Shown here: piece by piece, positions 1-5,178 of the stretch
How positions within the stretch are numbered: the first letter of the stretch is position 1
How the letters are laid out: each line of letters opens with the position of its first letter
From: Bacillota bacterium
GTDB lineage: Bacteria > Bacillota > Sulfobacillia > RBS10-35 > JAJYVN01
Reading direction: 5' to 3'
Length of the DNA stretch: 5,251 nucleotides
Assembly: GCA_021827805.1 (NCBI GenBank)
Contig: JAKAUG010000156.1
Coordinates: 1 to 5,251 of the forward strand
Program-made: the position numbers and the translations under genes
The notes under the pieces: model-generated
Told to the model about the DNA's origin: nothing
What the model saw: the letters and a program-made list of their open reading frames with translations, nothing else
The model's database searches: none

Positions 1-837
1 GCTGCCCACGCGGTAGACCACGGGTTCGAAGATGTAGAAGCCAAAGGCCAAGCCCCCGACGAAGAGCATCACCATGGGGGCCAGGTAGCCATATACCATG
101 CGCCGCTCGCTGGGCGTGAGCGCGGGAAGGATGAAGGCGAACAGCTGATACAGGATCACCGGTGAGCCAAGGACCAGGCCGCCGATCAGGGCGATGCGCA
201 GCCCGGCGAACATCGGCTCCAGGGGCGAGAGGGTGATGAGTGTACCGTTACCGTAGACGCCAAAGCGGCGCTCGGTGTACAGCAGGATCGCTTTCAAGAA
301 GGGAAAGGTGGCCACCGTCCCCAGAACAAAGGCCACGATGGACCACATCAGGCGTCGGCGCAACTCATCGAGGTGTTCGAAGATGGACATCGGCCGATCC
401 ACGATCTCAAGGCGACGGCGCCTCTGGGGTGCCGGCCCCTGGTCGCCGCCGCTCCCCTGACCGCCGTCATCCCCGCCGCCGCCCGTCGACCCTCCACCCG
501 GGGCGGAGGCCCCCGCCGACTCCGCCACGGGAGCGACCGCGTCCGTGGTCTCGGTGGGCGTCAGGTCCACGTCCTGGCGGAAACGCGCCCATGCCTGATC
601 GGCCGTCTCCGCCCCCACGACGCCGCTCTGCTCCGGCGGCGCGCCAGCGGGCAGCGCCGGATAGAGCATCCGTCCTGGAACGGCCTGCCGCGGCTCGGGC
701 GGGAGAGCCGGCGTCTCGCCGGGAAGGGGGAAGGCGTCGAGCTCGTCCTCCTGCGGCAAGGTTCCGGCATGGCTCGAGGAGGACAGAAGCCGCGCCGCGT
801 CCTTGGCCTTGCCGTTGCGCGTACCCTCGCTCGCCAT
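1..837 (-). CDS. tatC: Sec-independent protein translocase TatC with a long hydrophilic N-terminal extension (3' end outside window)
   Basis: TatC is the multi-spanning membrane receptor of the twin-arginine export system; it binds the signal peptides of folded substrates. The window holds 279 codons and the frame is still open at base 1, so the C-terminal half is missing. The recognisable core starts at residue 150 with MSIFEHLDELRRRL, the classic TatC start, followed by a first membrane segment (about 163-186). Then comes the conserved stretch LSPLEPMFAGLRIAL, a Pro-containing second membrane segment and YQLFAFILPALTPSERR, and the start of a third segment. Residues 1-149 are unusual: Pro, Ala, Gly and acid rich, with a Gly/Asp linker just before the core and a QRRRR cluster, and no membrane segment. 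ATG at 837 was chosen because GGGAGGTGG lies about 6 bases upstream, whereas the Met at 390 has no clear ribosome binding site. Codon third positions in the extension are strongly G/C, as expected for real coding sequence. The core identification is very secure; the function of the extension is unknown. Confidence 0.93.
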   Translation of the reverse strand, partial: MASEGTRNGKAKDAARLLSSSSHAGTLPQEDELDAFPLPGETPALPPEPRQAVPGRMLYPALPAGAPPEQSGVVGAETADQAWARFRQDVDLTPTETTDAVAPVAESAGASAPGGGSTGGGGDDGGQGSGGDQGPAPQRRRRLEIVDRPMSIFEHLDELRRRLMWSIVAFVLGTVATFPFLKAILLYTERRFGVYGNGTLITLSPLEPMFAGLRIALIGGLVLGSPVILYQLFAFILPALTPSERRMVYGYLAPMVMLFVGGLAFGFYIFEPVVYRVGS

Positions 838-877
838 CCCGCCACCTCCCCGCCGGCCTCAGCCTTACCGCCCGCAA

Positions 878-892
878 GAAGTGGAATACTTC
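878..892. repeat. Short inverted repeat upstream of tatC
   Basis: The arms GAAGT and ACTTC flank a five-base centre (GGAAT on the plus strand). The site lies about 40 bases upstream of the tatC start and is A/T-rich compared with its surroundings. It could be an operator half-site pair or chance; five-base arms are weak evidence. Confidence 0.25.
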
Positions 893-938
893 GTGGCCAG
901 GCCCGAGCAGTCCTGTGCCCACGTCGGTGTATCGTAAA

Positions 939-952
939 GCCGCTTGGGCGGC
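939..952 (-). terminator. Possible weak terminator hairpin between flgL and tatC
   Basis: In the minus-strand transcript GCCGC, loop CCAA and GCGGC form a 5-bp all-GC stem, followed only by UUUA. The stem is short and the U run is poor, so termination would be weak at best. It lies about 120 bases after the flgL stop and 100 before tatC. Confidence 0.2.
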
Positions 953-1039
953 AAGGCGGATGGCCTGGCAGTCGCGGGCGTCAGGCGCCAAGCGCAGGGG
1001 AGTGGGAGGGCCAAAGCGCCCCAGAGATCCGTTGGTCGC

Positions 1040-1055
1040 CCCGGGCCAAGCCGGG
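1040..1055 (-). other. Short GC hairpin just after flgL stop
   Basis: CCCGG and CCGGG arms with a six-base loop start 16 bases after the flgL stop codon. No U tract follows, so this is not a standard intrinsic terminator. It could stabilise the 3' end of the flgL message, or be an ordinary chance stem in GC-rich DNA. Confidence 0.2.
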
Positions 1056-1071
1056 TGTGTGCCTCGGCGGC

Positions 1072-1950
1072 TCACTGCAGGTAATCGGCCAGGGTCTGCC
1101 GCATCAACTGGGCCCCCACCGCCAGGGCGCTCTGGTAGCTCAGCTGCAACTGCTGCAGGCGCACCACGGCCTGGGTGACGTCCGTGTCCAGCGTGCCCGC
1201 CTGAAGCTTCTGCAGGGCCACCCCCGTGGCCGTGAGCTGGCTCTGGCCGGATGTGACCTGCTGCAGGATGCCGCCCACCTGCCCCTCGGCACCGATCAGG
1301 CCGTTCAGCGCGCTGTCCAGCGTTGTGAGGTCCTTGCCGGCCACCGCGCCAGGGTTACCCTTCCCCAGGTCGCCGAGGATCTGCCGCACAGCCGCAAACA
1401 CGGGTCCAAAGACGGTGCCGCCGTTCACATTGACGGCGACCTGCACGCCGGGGACCAGCTCGCGGGTGACCGACCCGCTCCCGCCGGCGTACGTGTATCC
1501 GCTGGTCCCGAGCACAAAGGGCTGCGTCTCGGTCTGGTCGCCGCTGAAGATGTAGCTGTCGCCCACGCGGGCCGCCGCCGCCTGGGCCAGGGCGTCCTGG
1601 CTCGCGCTCACCTGCTCGGCCACCGATTGCAACTGCTGGGGTGTCAGTGTTCCCTGGTTGGCCTCCAGCGCCAGGGTGCGAATGCGCTGCACCTGGGTCA
1701 CGGCCTGCTGCAGGGCGCTTTGGCCCGTCTCGAGCCAGGCCTGCGCGTCCTTGGCGTTGGCCTGATCCTGGGTGTTCTGGTCCAGCGCCGCCTGCCACTG
1801 GAGCACGTTCTCCGTGCCCACCGGGTCGTCCGAGGGTACCTGAATGCGGTGACCGGTGGCCAGCTGCTGCTGCTCGTTCATCATCTGGCCCTGAACCGTC
1901 TGGAGATCCCAGCGCAGCAGGTCACCCTGCATCGCATCCGTGACGCGCAT
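1072..1950 (-). CDS. flgL: Flagellar hook-filament junction protein FlgL (HAP3)
   Basis: FlgL is the second junction protein between the flexible hook and the flagellin filament; it is exported through the flagellar type III apparatus and assembles on FlgK outside the cell. The product is 292 residues, normal for the family. The N-terminus MRVTDAMQGDLLRW and the later ATGHRIQVPSDDPVG (31-45) form the flagellin-like N-terminal D0/D1 coiled region with its PSDDP turn. The C-terminus, LQQLQLSYQSALAVGAQLM then RQTLADYLQ, is the matching amphipathic helix. The middle, Gly/Thr/Val rich, is the variable outer domain. There is no cysteine and no signal peptide, as expected for type III export. ATG at 1950 is preferred over the in-frame ATG at 2046 because it restores the family N-terminus, lies 19 bases after the flgK stop and follows a G-rich ribosome binding site (TTGGGGGGAT). 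The gene shares the flgM-flgK transcript and is a likely client of FlgN. Confidence is high. Confidence 0.95.
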   Translation of the reverse strand: MRVTDAMQGDLLRWDLQTVQGQMMNEQQQLATGHRIQVPSDDPVGTENVLQWQAALDQNTQDQANAKDAQAWLETGQSALQQAVTQVQRIRTLALEANQGTLTPQQLQSVAEQVSASQDALAQAAAARVGDSYIFSGDQTETQPFVLGTSGYTYAGGSGSVTRELVPGVQVAVNVNGGTVFGPVFAAVRQILGDLGKGNPGAVAGKDLTTLDSALNGLIGAEGQVGGILQQVTSGQSQLTATGVALQKLQAGTLDTDVTQAVVRLQQLQLSYQSALAVGAQLMRQTLADYLQ

Positions 1951-1969
1951 CGGGCATCCCCCCAACTCG

Positions 1970-3370
1970 TCACTGCACCATCGAGAGCAGGGCGGAGAGC
2001 ATCGTCTCCACCGAAGCGGACACCTTGGCGGCGGCGGCGTAGGCATTCTGGGCCTGGACCATGCGCGTCATCTCCGCGTCCAGGGAGACGCCGGAGATCT
2101 GGGAGATCTGCTGCTGGATGCCCTGTTGCAGGTTCTGCAGGTTGGTGAGCGAGGACTGCGCGGCCTGGGTCTCGCTCCCCAGCTGACCGACCAGTGCGGC
2201 ATAGAAATCCGCGCTGGTCGCCCCAGCCACCACGGCGCTGCCGTTCAGATCCCCGATGGCCAGGGCATTCGCGCCATCTCCCGGCCCCTGGAAGGGGCCA
2301 CCGGCAGCCGCCAGCTTGTTCGGGGCGACCACCAGAGTCGGATTCACCTCAAGGGTGGAGGCATCCAGCGTGCCGCCGCCCTTGGCGACAAAGAACGGCA
2401 GGCCCGTGACCTTCCCGGACAGATCGTAGCCCGCGGCGTGCTGGGTGTTCACGGCGGAGGCCACGCCCTGCGCCAGCTGGTTCAGTTGCCCCAGGTAGGA
2501 GGGCAGCACCGTGTCGCGGAGATCAAGGGTGGCGCCGAGTTGCCCGCCGTCCAGGGATACCGGCATGCCCCCGCTCCAGCTGAGCGCGAGCATGCCCTGG
2601 GCGCCGGAGGGCTTGGTCAGGAGCTTGGTCGTCTGCGTGCCCGCCACCAGTTGCACGGTCCCGATCGTGAGGTTGAACTCCCCATCCTGGTTCTGGCTGA
2701 CCCGCAACGGCACCAGCTGGGAGAGCTTTCCGACCAGGGCGTCGCGCGCATCCTCGAGGTCGCTGGCCGTCTGCCCGGTGCCCGCGGCCACCGCGATCTG
2801 GCCGTTGAGGGAGGCGACCTGGCCGGCCAGGCTGTTGATCTGCCGCACATCGCTGGAAACCTGGGTATTCAGGCCCGCCTGCAGTTGCGTGGTCTGGCCC
2901 ACCAGGCCGGAGAGCCCTGTGGCCACGGCATCCCCCGCGGAGAGCACCTGCTGGCGCGCCGCCATGCTCTGCGGATCGTTGGCCAGGTTCTGCCAGCTGT
3001 TCCAGAAGGCGTCGAGCATCGTGCTCAGGCCCGTGGAGGAGGGCTCGTTGAGCAGGGCCTGGACCTGCCCCAGGGTCTGCGTCTGCTGCTGGGCCGCCCC
3101 GATCTGGGCCTGGCTTGACCAGAGTTCCTGCGTCAGGAAGCTGCTGGTCAGGCGCTGCACGGTGGCGACCCGCACGCCGCCGCCCACGGCCGGCGTCGTA
3201 CCAAGACCAATGCCGACGGGTGCGGGTACCGACTCGAGCACGACCTGTTGCCGGGCGTACCCGGGTGTGTTGGCATTGGCCACGTTGTGGGCCGTCACGC
3301 CGAGAACCGTCTGCTGGGCCTCCAGGGCGCTGAGCGCCGTCTGCAGGCTCGAGAAGAGCGAGCCTCCCAC
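1970..3370 (-). CDS. flgK: Flagellar hook-associated protein FlgK (HAP1)
   Basis: FlgK is the first hook-filament junction protein, placed on the distal hook after export by the flagellar type III system. The product is 466 residues, somewhat shorter than the B. subtilis and E. coli proteins (just over 500 and just under 550), so the central variable domains are probably reduced. The N-terminal rod/hook signature LFSSLQTALSALEAQQ (5-20) leads into HNVANANTPGYARQQVVL (28-45), the hallmark of the rod-hook-HAP superfamily. The C-terminus has GVSLDAEMTRMVQAQNAY and a final amphipathic helix (SVETMLSALLSMVQ), the family's C-terminal rod domain. The GTG at 3370 was chosen because GGAGGGAG lies just upstream (3375-3382) and because residues upstream of it look nothing like FlgK. 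A perfect 7-bp hairpin abuts this ribosome binding site. flgK follows flgN by 59 bases and precedes flgL by 19 bases. Identification is very secure; the start is likely. Confidence 0.95.
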   Translation of the reverse strand: MGGSLFSSLQTALSALEAQQTVLGVTAHNVANANTPGYARQQVVLESVPAPVGIGLGTTPAVGGGVRVATVQRLTSSFLTQELWSSQAQIGAAQQQTQTLGQVQALLNEPSSTGLSTMLDAFWNSWQNLANDPQSMAARQQVLSAGDAVATGLSGLVGQTTQLQAGLNTQVSSDVRQINSLAGQVASLNGQIAVAAGTGQTASDLEDARDALVGKLSQLVPLRVSQNQDGEFNLTIGTVQLVAGTQTTKLLTKPSGAQGMLALSWSGGMPVSLDGGQLGATLDLRDTVLPSYLGQLNQLAQGVASAVNTQHAAGYDLSGKVTGLPFFVAKGGGTLDASTLEVNPTLVVAPNKLAAAGGPFQGPGDGANALAIGDLNGSAVVAGATSADFYAALVGQLGSETQAAQSSLTNLQNLQQGIQQQISQISGVSLDAEMTRMVQAQNAYAAAAKVSASVETMLSALLSMVQ

Positions 3371-3374
3371 CGGT

Positions 3375-3382
3375 CTCCCTCC
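3375..3382 (-). promoter_or_regulatory. flgK ribosome binding site deciding a GTG start
   Basis: The minus strand reads GGAGGGAG four bases before GTG at 3370. The nearest in-frame ATG lies 258 bases further upstream, inside flgN, and would add 86 residues unlike any FlgK. The site therefore fixes the start. Confidence 0.75.
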
Positions 3383-3398
3383 AGTGCCGTGGGCACTG
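3382..3398 (-). promoter_or_regulatory. Hairpin abutting the flgK ribosome binding site
   Basis: CAGTGCC, loop CAC and GGCACTG form a perfect 7-bp stem in the flgN-flgK gap. Its 3' arm touches the first G of the GGAGGG ribosome binding site. It could modulate flgK translation, or protect a processed 5' end. No T tract follows, so it is not an intrinsic terminator. The stem is seen directly; its role is inference. Confidence 0.4.
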
Positions 3399-3429
3399 CC
3401 GCGGGACACCGCCTCCGTGCGGTCGTCGG

Positions 3430-3971
3430 TCAGACGCGTGCATCCAGCACGCGCATTGGGACGCCGTTCCTCGGGCCCCGTGCGGTGTATCCCCCGTCGG
3501 GCTCCTGGGGATGGACGAGCCAACGCAGGGCCAGGCTCGTGAACGCAAGCGCCTTCGCAGGAGCAGGGCGTTGGCGGCGTTGGCGCTCCGCGTCTCGGCG
3601 GTGCGTGCCAGCAGGGCCTGCCGGGCATGGTCCACAGCGCCCACCTCGTCCAGCAACCCGAGATGGCCGAGACCCGTCAGCAGGGCGTCCAGGGACGCCT
3701 CGCCGGGCAGGCCGATGCGCCTCGCGAGCTCGGCCAGGGCTGCGCGCACAAACGCCTGCTCTTCGGAAACCTGAGCGAGCGCGTCGCGCTGCAAGGCTAC
3801 GGCCTGGGCCACCGCATCGGGATCCCTGCTCGCCACCGCGGGTCCGAGCCGCGTGGCCACGGTGAGCACCCGTGCCTCCGCCAGCGCGGCGGCCGTCAGG
3901 GCCTGGGCCAACTGCCTGGCCGCTCCCGCCACCCCCTCCCTGGGGTCGGCGGCGGGCATCCGTGGCACCAT
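3430..3971 (-). CDS. flgN: Flagellar export chaperone FlgN, interrupted by an apparent single-base frameshift
   Basis: FlgN is the cytoplasmic chaperone that holds FlgK and FlgL for export. From ATG at 3971 the first frame gives 138 residues of typical FlgN: a long, Ala/Leu-rich, cysteine-free helical protein with LGPAVASRDPDAVAQAVALQ, then EEQAFVRAALAELARRIGL, then the late helix HARQALLARTAETRSANAAN. After ANALLL the frame turns into Arg-rich nonsense that would overlap most of flgK. In the frame reached by a -1 shift, the sequence continues KALAFTSLALRWL and ends after 41 codons at a TGA (3430-3432), matching the usual FlgN tail (helix, then Gly/Tyr-containing end). One extra base near 3556-3566 would give a 180-residue protein. 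ATG at 3971 has GGGAGGG six bases upstream and lies 3 bases after the flgM stop. No slippery heptamer is visible, so a sequencing or assembly error or a real mutation is more likely than programmed frameshifting. Coordinates span both parts. Confidence 0.82.
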
Positions 3972-3974
3972 GGT

Positions 3975-4271
3975 TTACCCTCCCGTGCCGGAGGGCTCGC
4001 CGGCCGTGCCCTTCAACATCCGGTGCGCCAGCGCGGCGGGAGAAACCTCCTGGCCCGCATCCATGCGGGCCAGGACCGATGCCACGCGCTCGGGCCGCAC
4101 ATCCGGCAAGGACCGCAGCGCGCCCACCAAACGCCCCACCATGGCTGAGCCCGACAGTGCCACCGCGTCGGCGCCGGCTTCGGGACCGGACGCGACGGCC
4201 CGCTTCCCTGCCGGAGACACTCCCTGCAGGCGGCCGGTTGGCAGCCCGCCAATCTCGTTCCCTGAGATCAT
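3975..4271 (-). CDS. flgM: Anti-sigma-28 factor FlgM
   Basis: FlgM binds the flagellar sigma factor (sigma-28/SigD) and keeps it inactive until the hook is complete. The product is 98 residues, normal for the family. The N-terminal half (MISGNEIGG to about 35) is Gly/Pro/Ala rich and probably disordered. The conserved part begins with DAVALSGSAMVGRLVGAL and continues with SLPDVRPERVASVLARMDAG, then a final helix SPAALAHRMLKG, which together form the sigma-binding region. ATG at 4271 overlaps the yvyF stop as TGATG, a coupling arrangement; a GTG directly before it (4274) is an alternative that adds one residue. An A/G-rich run (AAGGGGGGG, 4283-4291) can serve as ribosome binding site, though it is 11 bases from the ATG. 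A sigma-28 promoter lies about 35 bases upstream, giving the expected feedback on its own inhibitor. Position between yvyF and flgN matches B. subtilis. Confidence 0.93.
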   Translation of the reverse strand: MISGNEIGGLPTGRLQGVSPAGKRAVASGPEAGADAVALSGSAMVGRLVGALRSLPDVRPERVASVLARMDAGQEVSPAALAHRMLKGTAGEPSGTGG

Positions 4272-4759
4272 CACCGCCGCGTCCCCCCCTTCCATCCACG
4301 CAGTATTATCGGGCCCCGGCCCGAATCGTTTAGGGTGTTCCGCGCAGTCTGCCCCTGCTGCCGTCCGCCCTCGGCGGCGGCTCCGCCCTGCGCTGTTCCG
4401 CCGCTGGGGCGGCCGGGCGTCACTCCACCCCGCTCCAGCGCCTGCCGGGCGCACTCCGCACAGACGTGGCCGGACGTACCCTGTGCGAGGGGCCGCTGGC
4501 AAAAGGCACAGCGCCGGGTCTGCTCACCGGCGCCCCCCAGTTCAAGGCGTCCGCTGCCCACCAGGCGGCGCAGCAGGGAGAGTCTGAGGCCCAACGTTTG
4601 GGAGATCGCGCCCATGCTCGGGGCACCCCCGGCCTCCAGATAGGCCTGGATGCGGTCGACGGCGCGATCCTCCTCCTCGCGGCACCATGGGCAGGGCGTC
4701 CCCGCGGGCGTTGTCAGGAGGCGCCCGCATCCCGGACAGTTCCGCAAGGTCACCGGCAT
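4271..4759 (-). CDS. yvyF: YvyF-type flagellar operon protein (two zinc ribbons flanking a helix-turn-helix-like segment)
   Basis: This is the TIGR03826/YvyF family protein that precedes flgM in Bacillota flagellar clusters; its molecular role is not well established and it is often treated as a possible regulator. The product is 162 residues. The first zinc-ribbon pair is CPGC (8-11) and CPWC (23-26), followed by the acidic helix REEEDRAVDRIQAYLEAGG. Residues 47-72 (SMGAISQTLGLRLSLLRRLV) look like a MerR/winged-helix-type DNA-recognition unit. A second ribbon uses CAFC (84-87) and CAEC (100-103). From about 111 the protein is low-complexity, Gly/Gln/Arg rich. Its last 20 or so codons contain CTA and two consecutive ATA codons, rare here, because the flgM promoter is embedded in them. 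ATG at 4759 lies inside the end of the preceding gene (10-base overlap) and follows GAGGGAG closely. The family call is firm; DNA binding is inferred. Confidence 0.88.
   Translation of the reverse strand: MPVTLRNCPGCGRLLTTPAGTPCPWCREEEDRAVDRIQAYLEAGGAPSMGAISQTLGLRLSLLRRLVGSGRLELGGAGEQTRRCAFCQRPLAQGTSGHVCAECARQALERGGVTPGRPSGGTAQGGAAAEGGRQQGQTARNTLNDSGRGPIILRGWKGGTRR
4306..4332 (-). promoter_or_regulatory. Sigma-28 (SigD/FliA) promoter for flgM
   Basis: The minus strand reads TAAA (4332-4329), exactly 15 bases, then CCCGATAA (4313-4306). The flagellar sigma consensus is TAAA, about 15 bases, GCCGATAA, so only the first base of the -10 element differs. Transcription would start near 4298-4300, about 28 bases before the flgM ATG. 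In B. subtilis flgM is likewise preceded by a SigD promoter. The site lies wholly within yvyF codons. The match is seen directly; activity is inferred. Confidence 0.85.
4309..4324. repeat. 16-bp palindrome inside the flgM promoter
   Basis: TCGGGCC and GGCCCGA are perfect 7-base inverted arms separated by two bases. They occupy the 3' two thirds of the spacer and run into the -10 element. This could be an operator for a dimeric repressor, a hairpin in the read-through transcript, or a by-product of GC-rich spacer composition. Confidence 0.45.
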
Positions 4760-5178
4760 GCTCCCTCGCCCTCTCGTCTTCCGCACAGCTCGCCGATGGT
4801 CGGTGGGGGACCGGACTCCGGCATCGCGCGGCAGAGCAACACCCACCCCTCGGGCATGGCCGCCAGCGCCGCCTCCAGCGGGTCCCCCTTGCCCACGGTA
4901 TCGTCGGGCCAGCGCAGAATCTTGAGGGCGGGGTGGCGGCGTGCCAGGTGTTCCAGCACCCGCGCCGTGCCGTCGCGGGATCCGGCGTCCAGCACCACCA
5001 CCCGCGCCACACCGGAGCCCAGAGCCTGCGCCCAGGCCAGGGCGTCCCCCGCCAGGCCTTCCACGGCGGCCTCCTGATCCCGCACCACGAGGCAGACGCC
5101 GACACGACCAGGCAGGCGACGCACCCGCCCACCGACGAGGAATGCGGCCACCAGCGCCAGACCAACAAGCGCCCACAT
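4750..5178 (-). CDS. Small membrane-anchored protein resembling the N-terminal part of GT2 glycosyltransferases, lacking the DxD site
   Basis: The 142-residue product begins with one hydrophobic helix (MWALVGLALVAAFLVGG, 1-17) followed by a basic stretch, predicting an N-terminal membrane anchor with a cytoplasmic body. Residues 26-119 resemble the nucleotide-binding half of a GT-A/GT2 fold: a first strand VGVCLVVRDQEAAVEGL, a second strand and loop VVVLDAGSRDGT (60-71), then GKGDPLEAALAAMPEGWVLL (96-115). In active enzymes the next residues carry the metal-binding DxD; here they are CRAMPE. The acceptor half is absent. It may therefore be a degenerate or binding-only protein rather than an enzyme. 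The ATG at 5178 was chosen because the hydrophobic helix starts there; GGGGGAG lies about 11 bases upstream, so the start is only moderately supported. The frame is open to the window edge. The 3' end overlaps yvyF by 10 bases, implying coupled translation. No specific role in flagella is known to me. Confidence 0.75.
   Translation of the reverse strand: MWALVGLALVAAFLVGGRVRRLPGRVGVCLVVRDQEAAVEGLAGDALAWAQALGSGVARVVVLDAGSRDGTARVLEHLARRHPALKILRWPDDTVGKGDPLEAALAAMPEGWVLLCRAMPESGPPPTIGELCGRREGEGACR

Larger units (their letters stand above)
838..1071. other. Intergenic gap between flgL and tatC
   Basis: These 234 bases hold no convincing gene. A minus-strand frame opens with GTG overlapping the flgL stop, but it runs on through tatC in the wrong frame with Arg-rich shadow composition and poor third-position bias in the gap. 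Two short GC hairpins and one A/T-richer inverted repeat (878-892) are visible. I see neither a canonical Rho-independent terminator nor a good sigma-70 or sigma-28 promoter. The tatC ribosome binding site (about 843-851) closes the gap. The break in tight gene spacing suggests that the flagellar transcription unit ends here or that tatC has its own promoter, but neither signal can be pinned down. Confidence 0.6.

Noticed and set aside
930..965. Sigma-70 promoter for tatC (TTGCCG with TACGAT)
   Set aside because: The two elements are only 12 bases apart and alternative spacings give poor matches.
467..1075. Minus-strand frame of 202 codons starting with GTG over the flgL stop
   Set aside because: It overlaps the strongly supported tatC 5' region by about 370 bases in another frame, is Arg-rich there, and has weak third-position bias in the gap.
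373..2148. Long plus-strand open frame of 591 codons
   Set aside because: It lies antisense to tatC, the gap and flgL, has no family-like motifs, and is a usual by-product of G/C-ending codons on the opposite strand.
1940..3118. Plus-strand open frame of 392 codons rich in Gly, His, Arg and Leu
   Set aside because: It mirrors flgK on the other strand; composition and lack of a plausible start signal point to an antisense shadow.
3550..3570. Programmed ribosomal frameshifting in flgN
   Set aside because: No slippery heptamer or clear downstream structure was visible, and FlgN is not known to need recoding; a missing base is simpler.
1970..3628. FlgK starting at the ATG at 3628
   Set aside because: The extra 86 residues do not resemble FlgK and overlap flgN; GTG at 3370 has a good ribosome binding site and the family N-terminus.
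2523..3971. A 482-residue protein from the flgN start
   Set aside because: After residue 138 it turns into Arg/Gly-rich sequence overlapping most of flgK in the wrong frame; the FlgN tail is found in the neighbouring frame instead.
3430..4299. A 289-residue protein from Met at 4299
   Set aside because: Only its last 41 or so codons look like protein (the FlgN tail); the rest is a shadow of flgM and the flgN N-terminal part.
3975..4502. FlgM starting at 4502 or at the Met at 4295
   Set aside because: Both extend into yvyF in another frame and add residues unlike FlgM; 4271 forms a TGATG overlap and gives the normal length.
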